Part shown: one piece after another, positions 1 through 7,803 of the stretch | Position numbering within the stretch: position 1 is the first letter of the stretch | How the letters are laid out: every line of letters starts with the position of its first letter | Origin: Thalassobius sp. I31.1 | GTDB lineage: Bacteria; Pseudomonadota; Alphaproteobacteria; Rhodobacterales; Rhodobacteraceae | Direction: 5' to 3' | DNA length: 64,000 nucleotides | Assembly (NCBI RefSeq): GCF_003031585.1 | Contig: NZ_PWAA01000007.1 | Span: 1-64,000, forward strand | Notes under the pieces: model-generated | Told to the model about the DNA's origin: nothing | What the model saw: only the letters and a program-made list of their open reading frames with translations | Database searches by the model: none | Program-made: the position numbers and the translations under genes

Positions 1-237
1 GATGGAATGGCGGGTGACAGACCCGCCGCGATTGTTCGCCCAATCCACCAGACCTTCTGCCGACAGGCGTTTCAGGGCTTCGCGGATTGGCATGCGAGAC
101 ACGTCATATTCCGCCGCCAGGGCTTCCTGACGGATCGCTTCGCCTTCCTCAAGCTCACCGGAAAGAATGCGTTCGCGCAGATCATTTGCGATGATTTCCG
201 GCAGGCTTTGTTTCGCCACCGCCCGTTTGCCTGCCAT
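1..237 (-). CDS. GntR/FCD-family transcriptional regulator, C-terminus cut by window edge
   Basis: About 79 N-terminal residues are visible, read leftwards from an ATG at 235-237. They form a GntR-type winged helix: an IIANDLRERILSGELEEGE helix, then SRMPIREALKRLSAEGLV, the recognition-helix and wing signature. The effector domain lies beyond the left edge; this type of N-terminus usually precedes an FCD domain. The gene follows the hydroxyproline enzymes in the same direction, 124 bases after the dehydratase gene, and the gap carries inverted TTGGATACA boxes and a stem-loop. It is therefore the likely regulator of the operon and probably autoregulates; that role is inferred from position. 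Confidence 0.85.
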   Translation of the reverse strand, partial: MAGKRAVAKQSLPEIIANDLRERILSGELEEGEAIRQEALAAEYDVSRMPIREALKRLSAEGLVDWANNRGGSVTRHSI

Positions 238-258
238 ATTCAACCCCGGTTCTGCACT

Positions 259-267
259 TTGGATACA
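259..267. promoter_or_regulatory. candidate GntR operator half TTGGATACA
   Basis: TTGGATACA lies just upstream of the gntR start codon. Its exact reverse complement TGTATCCAA is at 347-355. A related inverted repeat precedes the first gene of the operon at 4652-4670. The shared motif around a GntR gene suggests a binding site; no binding evidence is available. Confidence 0.45.
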
Positions 268-271
268 TTTT

Positions 272-301
272 CGCTTTCCCTGCATATTAACAGGGAAAGC
301 G
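272..301. other. perfect 11-bp stem-loop between dehydratase gene and gntR
   Basis: CGCTTTCCCTG (272-282) and CAGGGAAAGCG (291-301) are perfect inverted repeats around an 8-base loop. There is no T-run on the minus-strand exit side, so it is not a classical terminator. It could stabilise or process the operon mRNA ahead of the regulator gene. Confidence 0.5.
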
Positions 302-346
302 GGAATTTGAACGGGTAATTTATACGGGCAGGGCGTAAAGGATGAT

Positions 347-355
347 TGTATCCAA
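347..355. promoter_or_regulatory. candidate GntR operator half TGTATCCAA
   Basis: This is the exact reverse complement of the box at 259-267. It sits inside ATTGTATCCAAT (345-356), whose outer ATTG/CAAT arms are themselves inverted. It lies a few bases past the dehydratase stop codon, a sensible place to control gntR transcription separately. Confidence 0.45.
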
Positions 356-361
356 TATGCT

Positions 362-1384
362 TTATGCGCCCCAGGTGTCGCTGAGGCGATACCCACCGGG
401 CCATGGGTCAGACGGATCAAGCATGTGCTGGTGAATGCCGGTGATCCAGCCACGGCCTGAGATTTCAGGTGTGATTGCCGGGCGCCCGTTCAGATCGAAC
501 TGTTCCGTAATCCGGCAACGGAATTCACTGTCGATGATGGAACGTGCGTAATAACGATCTGTCGCAGCCATCTGACCTTTCGCCAGCAGCATCGCCATAC
601 GGGCAGAGGCCCCGGTGCCACAGGGGGACCGATCGAGTTTGCCCGGTTTAATGGCAACGACGTTCTTACCTGTCAAAAGATCGCCTTCGCGGGTCAGCGG
701 GCCTGCGATCTGACAGAATGAAATGTGGTTCCAGTCACCATCAGGGTGGTTAAAGCCCAGCTGTTCATTGGTCGCGTCGGTAATGCGCGCGCCCATACGG
801 GCAAGGTCGCCAGCCTCATCCGGAGTGATGGAAAATCCCAGATCCTGCGCATCAACAATCACAAAGCTATCGCCACCAAAGGCTGTGTCGACACGCAGGG
901 AACCGACGCCTTCGACCTCAATCATCGCGTCCAGTTTATCCGCGAAAGAAGGCACGTTCTGCACGGTGATGCGCTCGGCTTTGCCGTCTTTGCAATCTGC
1001 TTTCACACGAACAAGGCCGCCGGGCGCTTCCAATGTCATATGTGTGACGGGTTCCTGCATTGGGATAATGCCGCCATCCAACAGAACAGTCGACACACAC
1101 ATGGAATTTGACCCGGACATGGGTGGGGTGTCTTCCGGTTCCATGATGATCCAGGCGGCGTCCGCTTCGGGGTTTTTCGGCGGCACCAGAAGGTTCACAT
1201 GGCGAAAGACACCACCACGCGGTTCATTCAGCACGAAATTGCGCAGGGTCTGGTCTTCGGCGATGAAGGTTCGCTGATCCCAGACGGTGTCACCCGGTGG
1301 CGGGGCGACGCCGCCGACGATAACGTCGCCAACTTCGCCTTCGGCATGGGCGGAAATCACGTGGATGGTTTTGCTGCTGCGCAT
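362..1384 (-). CDS. proline racemase family protein, probable trans-3-hydroxy-L-proline dehydratase (Ser/Cys type)
   Basis: 340 residues, the normal length for the proline racemase superfamily. The first catalytic position, Cys in racemases and epimerases (MCGHG), is Ser here (MSGSN, Ser90). The second is Cys255 in [10 protein letters not shown]. Superfamily members without the two-cysteine pair include trans-3-hydroxyproline dehydratases, which form 1-pyrroline-2-carboxylate, so dehydration is the favoured call; Ser/Cys members may keep some epimerase activity. It is the fourth gene of the hydroxyproline operon, 13 bases after the D-amino acid dehydrogenase. The Ldh2-type reductase at 10182-11210 could reduce its product to proline. 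Cytoplasmic. Family is sure, exact reaction is inferred. Confidence 0.75.
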   Translation of the reverse strand: MRSSKTIHVISAHAEGEVGDVIVGGVAPPPGDTVWDQRTFIAEDQTLRNFVLNEPRGGVFRHVNLLVPPKNPEADAAWIIMEPEDTPPMSGSNSMCVSTVLLDGGIIPMQEPVTHMTLEAPGGLVRVKADCKDGKAERITVQNVPSFADKLDAMIEVEGVGSLRVDTAFGGDSFVIVDAQDLGFSITPDEAGDLARMGARITDATNEQLGFNHPDGDWNHISFCQIAGPLTREGDLLTGKNVVAIKPGKLDRSPCGTGASARMAMLLAKGQMAATDRYYARSIIDSEFRCRITEQFDLNGRPAITPEISGRGWITGIHQHMLDPSDPWPGGYRLSDTWGA

Positions 1385-1397
1385 GTCTCTCTCCCGT

Positions 1398-2642
1398 TCA
1401 GAAACGTGTGGGTCGATAGGGGTTTGTGTCGATGGGGGCGGGTTTGCCCTGCACCATAGTCTTGACGATTTCGGCGGTGGCGGCGGCCTGGGTCAGGCCC
1501 AGATGGCCGTGCCCAAAGGCGTAAATCACGTGCTGCGCCTGCGGGGCGGTGCCGATCACTGGCAGCGTATCTGGCAAGGACGGGCGGAAGCCCATCCATT
1601 GCGTGCCGCCTTCTGTGTTCAGGCCAGGCAGGAAGGTTACGGCTTTCTTCAGCAGGATGTCAGCGCGTTTGTAATTTGGCGGCAGGTCTAGTCCACCAAG
1701 TTCCACGGCACCACCAACCCGCGCGCCGCCGTTGATCGGCGTTACAACGAAACCATGCCCGCTGAAGGTCAGATGGGTGCGCACATCAAACGCGCCTTTG
1801 GGCAGGGTGGTGTTATAGCCGCGTTCCGTTTCCAGCGGGATTTTATCCCCAAGGGTTTTCGCCAGATGATGGGACCAGGCCCCGGCAGCGACAATGGCTT
1901 TGGCAGCAAAGATTTCACCCGCGTTGTGGGTCAGGCGCACGCCATCTCCGGTATGGCTGAGGCTGTGAATATCGCATTTCTCGATCACACCGCCAAGGGC
2001 TGTGAAGCGACTGGCCAGGTGTTCCACCCAGGTTTTCGGGTCAACGGTGTTGATCCAGTCCGGCGTATAGCCCGCATGGGTGAAACGCGGGTCAAGGCCG
2101 GGTTGGATCCTGGCGATGTCTTCCGGGGTTTCGAACAGTTCATAGCGAATGCCTTGCTTGCGGCGAAGCTCCCACTGGGGCAGGCTTTCGCGAAATTCCT
2201 TTTCGCCCTCATACAGCTGCATCTGCCCCTGGCGCAGGATCAGGCTTTCGCCGTCAGTGCTGGCGATCTGTCGTTCCAGCGCGTCTTTTGCCAGAGACAT
2301 CAGCGCAGTCTGCGCCTTAACCGAATGGAGATAGCGATCCTTCCAGCTGGCGCGCCAGAACCGCAGCATCCATGGCGCAATTTTCAGGGCATAGCGCAGT
2401 GGGATCGACAGGGGGCCAAGTGGATCAAGCAGCCATTTCGGGGCTTTGCGCATGATGCCAGGCGTGGCCAGCGGCACAATATCCGTGAAGGCAAAGGCCC
2501 CCGCGTTGCCCTGGGACGCCCCCGCCGCCAGACCTTCACGGTCCAGCACACGCACCGGAAAACCGGCACGCACAAGTTCCAGCCCGATTGAGATACCGAT
2601 CACACCGGCACCAATCACTACGATTTCATCCGTCTTGCTCAC
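1398..2642 (-). CDS. FAD-dependent D-amino acid dehydrogenase, probable D-hydroxyproline dehydrogenase
   Basis: 414 residues of the DadA/DAO oxidoreductase family. The N-terminus carries the FAD-binding [12 protein letters not shown] motif (about residues 9-20), then GNAGAFAF typical of DadA proteins; the C-terminal part has [15 protein letters not shown] and [10 protein letters not shown]. The start codon is GTG at 2640-2642, 9 bases from the epimerase stop. It lies between a 4-hydroxyproline epimerase gene and a Ser/Cys dehydratase gene, so the expected reaction is oxidation of cis-4-hydroxy-D-proline to 1-pyrroline-4-hydroxy-2-carboxylate, with electrons going to a membrane acceptor. Single-chain type rather than the multi-subunit LhpBEF form. 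Substrate is inferred from the operon. Confidence 0.82.
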   Translation of the reverse strand: MSKTDEIVVIGAGVIGISIGLELVRAGFPVRVLDREGLAAGASQGNAGAFAFTDIVPLATPGIMRKAPKWLLDPLGPLSIPLRYALKIAPWMLRFWRASWKDRYLHSVKAQTALMSLAKDALERQIASTDGESLILRQGQMQLYEGEKEFRESLPQWELRRKQGIRYELFETPEDIARIQPGLDPRFTHAGYTPDWINTVDPKTWVEHLASRFTALGGVIEKCDIHSLSHTGDGVRLTHNAGEIFAAKAIVAAGAWSHHLAKTLGDKIPLETERGYNTTLPKGAFDVRTHLTFSGHGFVVTPINGGARVGGAVELGGLDLPPNYKRADILLKKAVTFLPGLNTEGGTQWMGFRPSLPDTLPVIGTAPQAQHVIYAFGHGHLGLTQAAATAEIVKTMVQGKPAPIDTNPYRPTRF

Positions 2643-2651
2643 TGCATGTTC

Positions 2652-3590
2652 CTACAGATAAATCCCGTCTTTGAACGGGTCAGTTGTGTCAAAGAACAGC
2701 GTCCCTTCGTTCATGATCCAGGCCTGACCTGTCAGGGTCGGGATCACGCCGTTTTGGGTCGGCTGGTATGAGACACGGTAGGAACTTCCGATCACGCTTT
2801 CCAGTACAATTTCGCTCCCTGGCGCAAGTCTTTCGCTTGCTGCAAGACAGGCCATATATGCGGAACTGCCAGTGCCACAGGGCGAACGGTCATATTCATC
2901 ATCCGGGCATAGAACAAAGTTACGACTGTGCGCGCCTGTGTCCGGGGTGGGACCGCGTAGAATGACGTGATCAATCGGCTGTCCCTCCGGCCCGCCGATG
3001 CCATTTGCATTGCAGACCTCGCGTATGGAAACTGCAAGTTCTGTCAGGGCAGGGATGTTCGTCGTGGTGACGGGCAGGGGGCTGGGATCTACAATAAAGA
3101 ACCAGTTGCCGCCATAGGCGACGTCCCCAGATACGGGCCCTGAAACCGGGCCGGAGGGTAGGGTGATTTCAGCGCCAGCCTGGATCAGGCAGCTTTCAAT
3201 ATTGGTGACGGAAACGGTGTTCGCATCATGCAATTCGACAGTGACGACGCCAGCGGGTGTTTCAAACTTATGCGTGCCAATGCCAATGCGCCCCATGTGA
3301 TGCAGGGTCACGGCAAGGCCAATGGTGCCATGGCCACACATGCCAAGCACGGCTTCCGCATCGAAGTAAATCACACCGGTGACGCAATCCGGGTCCACAG
3401 ATTTAACCAGCAGAGCACCAACCATTCCGGGTTGCCCGCGAGGTTCCAGCATGACCGATTTGTAGAACGCTTCGTGATCCTTTGCGAGACGCCGCGCGCG
3501 CACGTCAAGCGATCCGGACCCAAGATCCGGGCCGCCTTGCGGGATAACCCTGGTGGGCATCCCGCCGGTGTGGCTGTCGATTACATGCAT
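2652..3590 (-). CDS. 4-hydroxyproline 2-epimerase (proline racemase family, Cys/Cys)
   Basis: 312 residues. Both catalytic cysteines of the proline racemase family are present: Cys85 in MCGHGTIG and Cys238 in [10 protein letters not shown]. In a hydroxyproline operon this pair points to 4-hydroxyproline 2-epimerase, which converts trans-4-hydroxy-L-proline to cis-4-hydroxy-D-proline. The start overlaps the end of the upstream deaminase gene by 10 bases, so the two are translationally coupled. Plain proline racemase is the alternative, but the deaminase and dehydrogenase neighbours favour hydroxyproline. Confidence 0.88.
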   Translation of the reverse strand: MHVIDSHTGGMPTRVIPQGGPDLGSGSLDVRARRLAKDHEAFYKSVMLEPRGQPGMVGALLVKSVDPDCVTGVIYFDAEAVLGMCGHGTIGLAVTLHHMGRIGIGTHKFETPAGVVTVELHDANTVSVTNIESCLIQAGAEITLPSGPVSGPVSGDVAYGGNWFFIVDPSPLPVTTTNIPALTELAVSIREVCNANGIGGPEGQPIDHVILRGPTPDTGAHSRNFVLCPDDEYDRSPCGTGSSAYMACLAASERLAPGSEIVLESVIGSSYRVSYQPTQNGVIPTLTGQAWIMNEGTLFFDTTDPFKDGIYL

Positions 3591-4540
3591 TCAGCGATGA
3601 TCCCGCCCTGCTTTGACCAATCTGCGAACCAGGAGTTGAACAGCGCGTATTGCGTTTCACAATAGTTACGCTGCGCGTCGGACAATTCGTCAGTTTCGTA
3701 GAAATGCAGGCGGTATTCGTCTTCGCCATTCAGAACCAGCAGGTGCTTGTAATACAGAACCAGATCTGTGCCTTCGTCAAAGCTGGCGATAACGCCGAAA
3801 GCTTCTTCCAGTTCCAGCGCACGGCGGCGGGCTTCTGCGTTGCCTTCAGCGGCTTTCTTGGACAGGGCTGCCAGCAGCAGGGCTTCTTTTGGCAGGGCGG
3901 TGCCGATGCCTGTGATGGAACCTGTCGCGCCGCAGTTGACGAAACCGTGGTACACTTCGGTATCAACGCCAACCATCAGGGTGACGTCATCGTCCTGGCT
4001 TGTGATATGTTCAGCGGCGTAACGCAGGTCATCTTTGCCGCCGAATTCCTTAAACCCGATCAGGTTCTTATGTTCCGCACGCAGGGCGAAGAACAGATCT
4101 GCTTTGGTCGCGAAACCATAGACCGGGCTGTTGTAAATGATTGCAGGCACATCTGGCGCGGCTTCAAGGATCGCTTTGAAGTGGTTCTTTTGTGCCGCCG
4201 GGGATGACCCACGGGACAGAACGCGCGGGATGACCATCAGACCAACAGCGCCAACTTTCTGGGCGTGGGCGGCGTGGGCCACAGCGGATTTTGAATTGAT
4301 TGCGCCGGTGCCAACAACGACAGGGATACCTGCGTCAACCAGGCGTTCAACGCCGGTCATGCGCTCTGCGTCAGACAGCAGCGGCCAGTCCCCCATGGAA
4401 CCACAGTAAACCACCGCGGACATGCCAGCCTTGATCATTTCGTGGCCCTTTTTCACCAGCGCATCGTAGTCTGGCGTGCGATCAGCTTTGCAGGGGGTCA
4501 TGAGGGCGGGCATGGTGCCCTGGAAAACATTTTCAGACAT
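3581..4540 (-). CDS. DapA-family protein, probable 1-pyrroline-4-hydroxy-2-carboxylate deaminase
   Basis: 319 residues of the dihydrodipicolinate synthase/N-acetylneuraminate lyase superfamily. The Schiff-base lysine is Lys164 in IGFKEFGG and the conserved tyrosine is Tyr136 in IIYNSPVYGF. Beside a hydroxyproline epimerase and a D-amino acid dehydrogenase, the expected reaction is deamination of 1-pyrroline-4-hydroxy-2-carboxylate to 2-oxoglutarate semialdehyde plus ammonia. It is the first gene of the operon, with a good ribosome site (GGGAAGATCCC before ATG) and a candidate operator about 110 bases upstream. The 2-oxoglutarate semialdehyde dehydrogenase that would finish the pathway is not in the window. 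Confidence 0.85.
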   Translation of the reverse strand: MSENVFQGTMPALMTPCKADRTPDYDALVKKGHEMIKAGMSAVVYCGSMGDWPLLSDAERMTGVERLVDAGIPVVVGTGAINSKSAVAHAAHAQKVGAVGLMVIPRVLSRGSSPAAQKNHFKAILEAAPDVPAIIYNSPVYGFATKADLFFALRAEHKNLIGFKEFGGKDDLRYAAEHITSQDDDVTLMVGVDTEVYHGFVNCGATGSITGIGTALPKEALLLAALSKKAAEGNAEARRRALELEEAFGVIASFDEGTDLVLYYKHLLVLNGEDEYRLHFYETDELSDAQRNYCETQYALFNSWFADWSKQGGIIAECM

Positions 4541-4651
4541 GGGATCTTCCCTTGTTACGTGTCAGTTGGCGCATCTGCGGGGCAGTTGCGGTTCATCCAT
4601 CTTCCGGGTGATTCATCCCGGGGAAATCAGTTGTAAATTCTGATTACAGTA

Positions 4652-4670
4652 ATTGGATCCAAAATCCAAT
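4652..4670. promoter_or_regulatory. candidate operator/promoter site of the hydroxyproline operon
   Basis: ATTGGAT (4652-4658) and ATCCAAT (4664-4670) form a 7-5-7 inverted repeat; the left part also contains the perfect palindrome TTGGATCCAA. It resembles the TTGGATACA boxes around gntR at 259-355 and sits upstream of the first operon gene. Probable binding site of that GntR protein (inference). Confidence 0.5.
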
Positions 4671-4687
4671 ATTTTTCTGAACCGTAC

Positions 4688-4717
4688 AAAAAAAGCCGCC
4701 ACGGATGACCGGGCGAC
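4688..4717 (-). terminator. rho-independent terminator of the 61-residue gene
   Basis: On the minus strand GTCGCC and GGCGGC pair with one G-U, followed directly by seven T (bases 4694-4688). It follows the small gene at 4741-4926. Confidence 0.6.
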
Positions 4718-4740
4718 TTAAATACATAGATGAAACTATA

Positions 4741-4926
4741 TCAGTTCGGTTCAGATTTCAGGTCATCGGGCCCCACACGATCCAGGACGAAAAGCATCAG
4801 CTCAAGTGTCTTCTTTTCATTCGTGGTGATGACGGGCTTATCAATCAACCGCACGATTCTATTACGTTCGGATTGCCAGTGATCAAAAAAATCCACTAAA
4901 TCTCTGACGGGTTCTTGTTGTGGCAT
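4741..4926 (-). CDS. hypothetical 61-residue protein
   Basis: I do not recognise this small protein. It is charged and soluble, with no membrane segment or signal peptide; the central part (NRIVRLIDKPVITTNEKK) looks helical. Reasons to believe it is real: a ribosome site GGTGGAGA stands 6 bases before the ATG, and a rho-independent terminator follows 24 bases after the stop. It is a monocistronic unit between the hydroxyproline operon promoter and the divergent regulator gene at 5060. A small regulatory protein is possible, but nothing in the sequence shows it. Confidence 0.5.
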   Translation of the reverse strand: MPQQEPVRDLVDFFDHWQSERNRIVRLIDKPVITTNEKKTLELMLFVLDRVGPDDLKSEPN

Positions 4927-5059
4927 AATGTCTCCACCTCAGCTTCGGGTGGAACAAAATTACACCTGATACCCGGTTCCGGGGCTGTGAAAATACTGTG
5001 AAGTACTTGGTATGAGCAAATTTCTGGTGCTAAGATTTATTGACTGGGGAGTAAAATAA

Positions 5060-6700
5060 ATGGGTGTTTGCCTGGAGGTTTCTCTTTTTGGCACATGCGC
5101 TGTGTGTTTGCAGGACCGTCCGCCGCGTGAAATTCGTGGGGCGAAACACAGGGCGTTGATTGCGATCCTTGCGACGGCGCCCTTGGGGCGGCGGACGCGG
5201 ACCTATCTTCAGAATACATTGTGGGGGTATGCGGGCTATGACAGCGGCCATCAGAACCTGCGCCGGGCTCTGTCTGATCTGCGCAAACTATTTGGTGATC
5301 ATTTTGATACGCTGTTTCGCACCACAAATACCGACATTGAGCTTGATCTGGCTCAGGTGCGGTTCACCGGGGATCCGGGGCAAGGGCTGTTTCTGGAAGA
5401 TCTGAACGTGCGGGAAGCCCCATTTCAGGAATGGGTCGACAGCATTCGCACGAACCCGGATCAGATCTTTGCGCTGTATCGCCATGCACCTGTGTCCAGC
5501 CTGCGCCGCCCGCGCCCCTGTGTGACCATGCTGCCTCTGCGTCAGATGGGCAATGATCCTGGGCTTGCGGCGCTGGGGGACTGGATCAGTGAACATTGCT
5601 GCCGCATCCTGTCGCGGTCGCGCTTTATCAATGTGATTTCACATCTGTCGGGTCGTGCTGCCGGGGCGGCCGGAACGCCAATCACCACGTTAAGCGAAAC
5701 TCTGGGGGTGGATTATCTGACCACCGGTTTTCTGCGTCCCTCGCGTCAGGGATTTATCTGTGATGTGGATTTCATCGAAGCGGCCAGCGGCCAGATCATC
5801 TGGAGCCGCAGTTTTGAGGCCCGCAGTTTTGCCGATCTGACGGAAACCGCGCTTGAGATTGATAAAATTGCCAGGGGCGTTGCCCGCTCTATCGCGGATT
5901 CAGCGATTGAAACTGTGCGCAGTCAGCGCATTGATGAGATTTCTGATCACAATCTGATTGTTGCCGGGGTATCGATGATGCACCGGGCAACTATGCGTGA
6001 TTTCCTGAAGTCGCGGGAATATCTGCTGGAGGCCAGCGAACGCCTGTCCCATTCCGCAGATGCCCATGCCTGGCTGGGGAAATGGTATGTTCTCAATGTG
6101 ATGAAAGGCTATTCCATTGATCTGGCCCATGACACCCAGCGAGCAGTTGATTGCACGGCGCGGGCACTGGATACAGACCCGGAAGCAAGCCTTGGCCTGA
6201 CCATTGATGGCTTTGCCAATAACAACCTGCTGAATGACTTTGAGACCGCAGAAAAGCGGTTTGATGCGGCGCTCGATATCAATCCGAATGAAAGCCTGGC
6301 CTGGCTTTTGCGGGGGTCGCTGAAAGCTTTTGCGGATGATGGTGAAGAAGCGGTGCGTTCAAATGAACAGGCCCGCCGCCTGTCCCCGATTGATCCGTTT
6401 CTTTATTATTACGACAGCCTGGCCAGCACCGCCTATATTGCGGCGGATCAGTTTGAAGAGGCTCTGAAACATGCGGAACAGTCGCTGGCTGTGAACAACC
6501 GACATCTGTCGACGCATCGAGCGCGCATTACCGCGTTGCATTTTCTGGATCGCCCGGAAGAAGCAAAGGCCGCCGCGCAGGAGCTTCTGCGCTATTGGCC
6601 AGGATATGGTTTATCAAAATACCGGAGCAACCATCCGGTGTCTCAACACAAATTGGGGCGGCGTGCGCTGACGGCCATGTCTGCTTCCGGCATTTCTTAA
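5060..6700 (+). CDS. SARP-like winged-helix regulator with TolB/FlgO-like and TPR regions
   Basis: 546 residues. Residues 5-100 resemble a SARP/BTAD-type winged helix (LFGTCAV, then RGAKHRALIAILA, NLRRALSDLRKLFGD). Residues 150-290 resemble the TolB/FlgO-like domain of CadC/adenylate-cyclase-associated regulators (VTMLPLRQMG, LGVDYLTTGFLR, SGQIIWSRSFEA). Residues 310-530 are TPR-like helices (ETAEKRFDAALDINPNE, FEEALKHAEQSLAVN). No cyclase catalytic domain, signal peptide or membrane span is seen, so it is probably a cytoplasmic DNA-binding protein with a protein- or ligand-sensing C-terminal half. Start chosen for GGGGAG about 9 bases upstream. It heads a cassette: 30 bases on is a PAP2-fold enzyme, then a protease. 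Ligand and target unknown. Confidence 0.75.
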   Translation: MGVCLEVSLFGTCAVCLQDRPPREIRGAKHRALIAILATAPLGRRTRTYLQNTLWGYAGYDSGHQNLRRALSDLRKLFGDHFDTLFRTTNTDIELDLAQVRFTGDPGQGLFLEDLNVREAPFQEWVDSIRTNPDQIFALYRHAPVSSLRRPRPCVTMLPLRQMGNDPGLAALGDWISEHCCRILSRSRFINVISHLSGRAAGAAGTPITTLSETLGVDYLTTGFLRPSRQGFICDVDFIEAASGQIIWSRSFEARSFADLTETALEIDKIARGVARSIADSAIETVRSQRIDEISDHNLIVAGVSMMHRATMRDFLKSREYLLEASERLSHSADAHAWLGKWYVLNVMKGYSIDLAHDTQRAVDCTARALDTDPEASLGLTIDGFANNNLLNDFETAEKRFDAALDINPNESLAWLLRGSLKAFADDGEEAVRSNEQARRLSPIDPFLYYYDSLASTAYIAADQFEEALKHAEQSLAVNNRHLSTHRARITALHFLDRPEEAKAAAQELLRYWPGYGLSKYRSNHPVSQHKLGRRALTAMSASGIS

Positions 6701-6730
6701 AACAACAATCTAACTATAGGGGAAAAGATT

Positions 6731-7795
6731 ATGGCACAGTCAGGTGGTATTGGCGGAATCGGCGGCATTGGTGGCATCGGAGGTATCGGTGGAATAGGGG
6801 GCATCGGTGGAATGACCGGCCTGGGTGGTTTCCTGGGGGCTGGCGACACTGGCGGTCTGCAAGGCACTGCGGAAAGCCTTCTGCATCGCGTTGGAAATGG
6901 CGTTGTGCCAGCAGGGGATGCGCTGGATTATAATCAGACAGTGAATAATGATCGCTGGGCTGCCTGGGTGCGCGGGTCTCTTTATCTCAGCGAATTTCTG
7001 TCCCAGGTCGGCTATTCTGCCGGGTCGGACACTGCACCTGCGATAACGTTGTCTTTTGCCGGGAATGATCTGGTGACGCTGGATCGGCCATCAGATGCGC
7101 TTCTGGCAGATCAATGCGTGCTTGTGCAGAATTACGCGGATCTGCGGGCAGATCGCACGGCTGAGATTATCTCGCAACTGGGCTTTCCAACCGAATATTT
7201 CGCCATGATTCTGGGGCTGCACGCGGGGCAACATGCAAAGACCTTTGAACTGATCACAGTCACCCAGGTGATGGCTGCGCATATGGCGATGATTGCGAAA
7301 CATGCGTTGGCAATCCGCCGCCCGGACCAGCTTGACGGGCGCATTCAGCCGATGATCCCGACGCCAGGCCACGGCAGTTTCCCATCCGCCCATGCGACTG
7401 AAGCCTATGCCGTGATGACCGTGATGGAAGGGCTGACCGGCAGCTGGGGCAGTTTTAAGGACCAGGCCGATCGCATGAAGATGCTGCGCGGCCTGGCGGA
7501 ACGGATTGCGGTGAATCGCACAGTCGCCGGTGTGCATTTCCCGATCGACAGCTGGGCCGGGGCTGCGCTTGGCACAGCTTTGGGGCAGGTTGTGCTGCAG
7601 CTTTGCGGTCAGGCCGGTGCAAGCGCGGTACAGGCACTACAATACACCCCGGGCAATGATGATTTCAGCGATTATCAGTTCACGCAGCAGGCGGCCGCGC
7701 ATGGTCTGCAACAAGGCGCGACGTTTAGTGTTTCGGCAACAGATCACTTCAGCTGGATCTGGGAAAAGGCCCTGGCTGAAACTCAGAAAGTCTGA
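6731..7795 (+). CDS. PAP2/vanadium-haloperoxidase-fold protein with N-terminal Gly-Gly-Ile repeat
   Basis: 354 residues. The three-part anion-binding motif of the PAP2 and vanadium haloperoxidase superfamily is complete: Lys190 with six residues to Arg197-Pro198, PSAH at 218-221 (His221), and Arg263-x5-His269-x3-Asp273. This supports phosphatase or haloperoxidase chemistry but does not separate them. Residues 5-28 are seven Gly-Gly-Ile triplets and a Gly-Gly-Met, followed by a Gly-rich linker; no signal peptide or membrane helices are seen, unlike membrane PAP2 lipid phosphatases. The ribosome site is GGGGAAAAG. It lies 30 bases after the regulator gene and 8 before the protease gene, so all three are probably co-transcribed. 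The role of the Gly-rich start is unknown; protease processing is one idea. Confidence 0.78.
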   Translation: MAQSGGIGGIGGIGGIGGIGGIGGIGGMTGLGGFLGAGDTGGLQGTAESLLHRVGNGVVPAGDALDYNQTVNNDRWAAWVRGSLYLSEFLSQVGYSAGSDTAPAITLSFAGNDLVTLDRPSDALLADQCVLVQNYADLRADRTAEIISQLGFPTEYFAMILGLHAGQHAKTFELITVTQVMAAHMAMIAKHALAIRRPDQLDGRIQPMIPTPGHGSFPSAHATEAYAVMTVMEGLTGSWGSFKDQADRMKMLRGLAERIAVNRTVAGVHFPIDSWAGAALGTALGQVVLQLCGQAGASAVQALQYTPGNDDFSDYQFTQQAAAHGLQQGATFSVSATDHFSWIWEKALAETQKV

Positions 7796-7803
7796 GGTGT
7801 ATC

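Noticed and set aside
723-1277. Long plus-strand frame opposite the proline racemase-family gene
   Set aside because: It is the antisense shadow of a well-supported protein; no family match or ribosome site.
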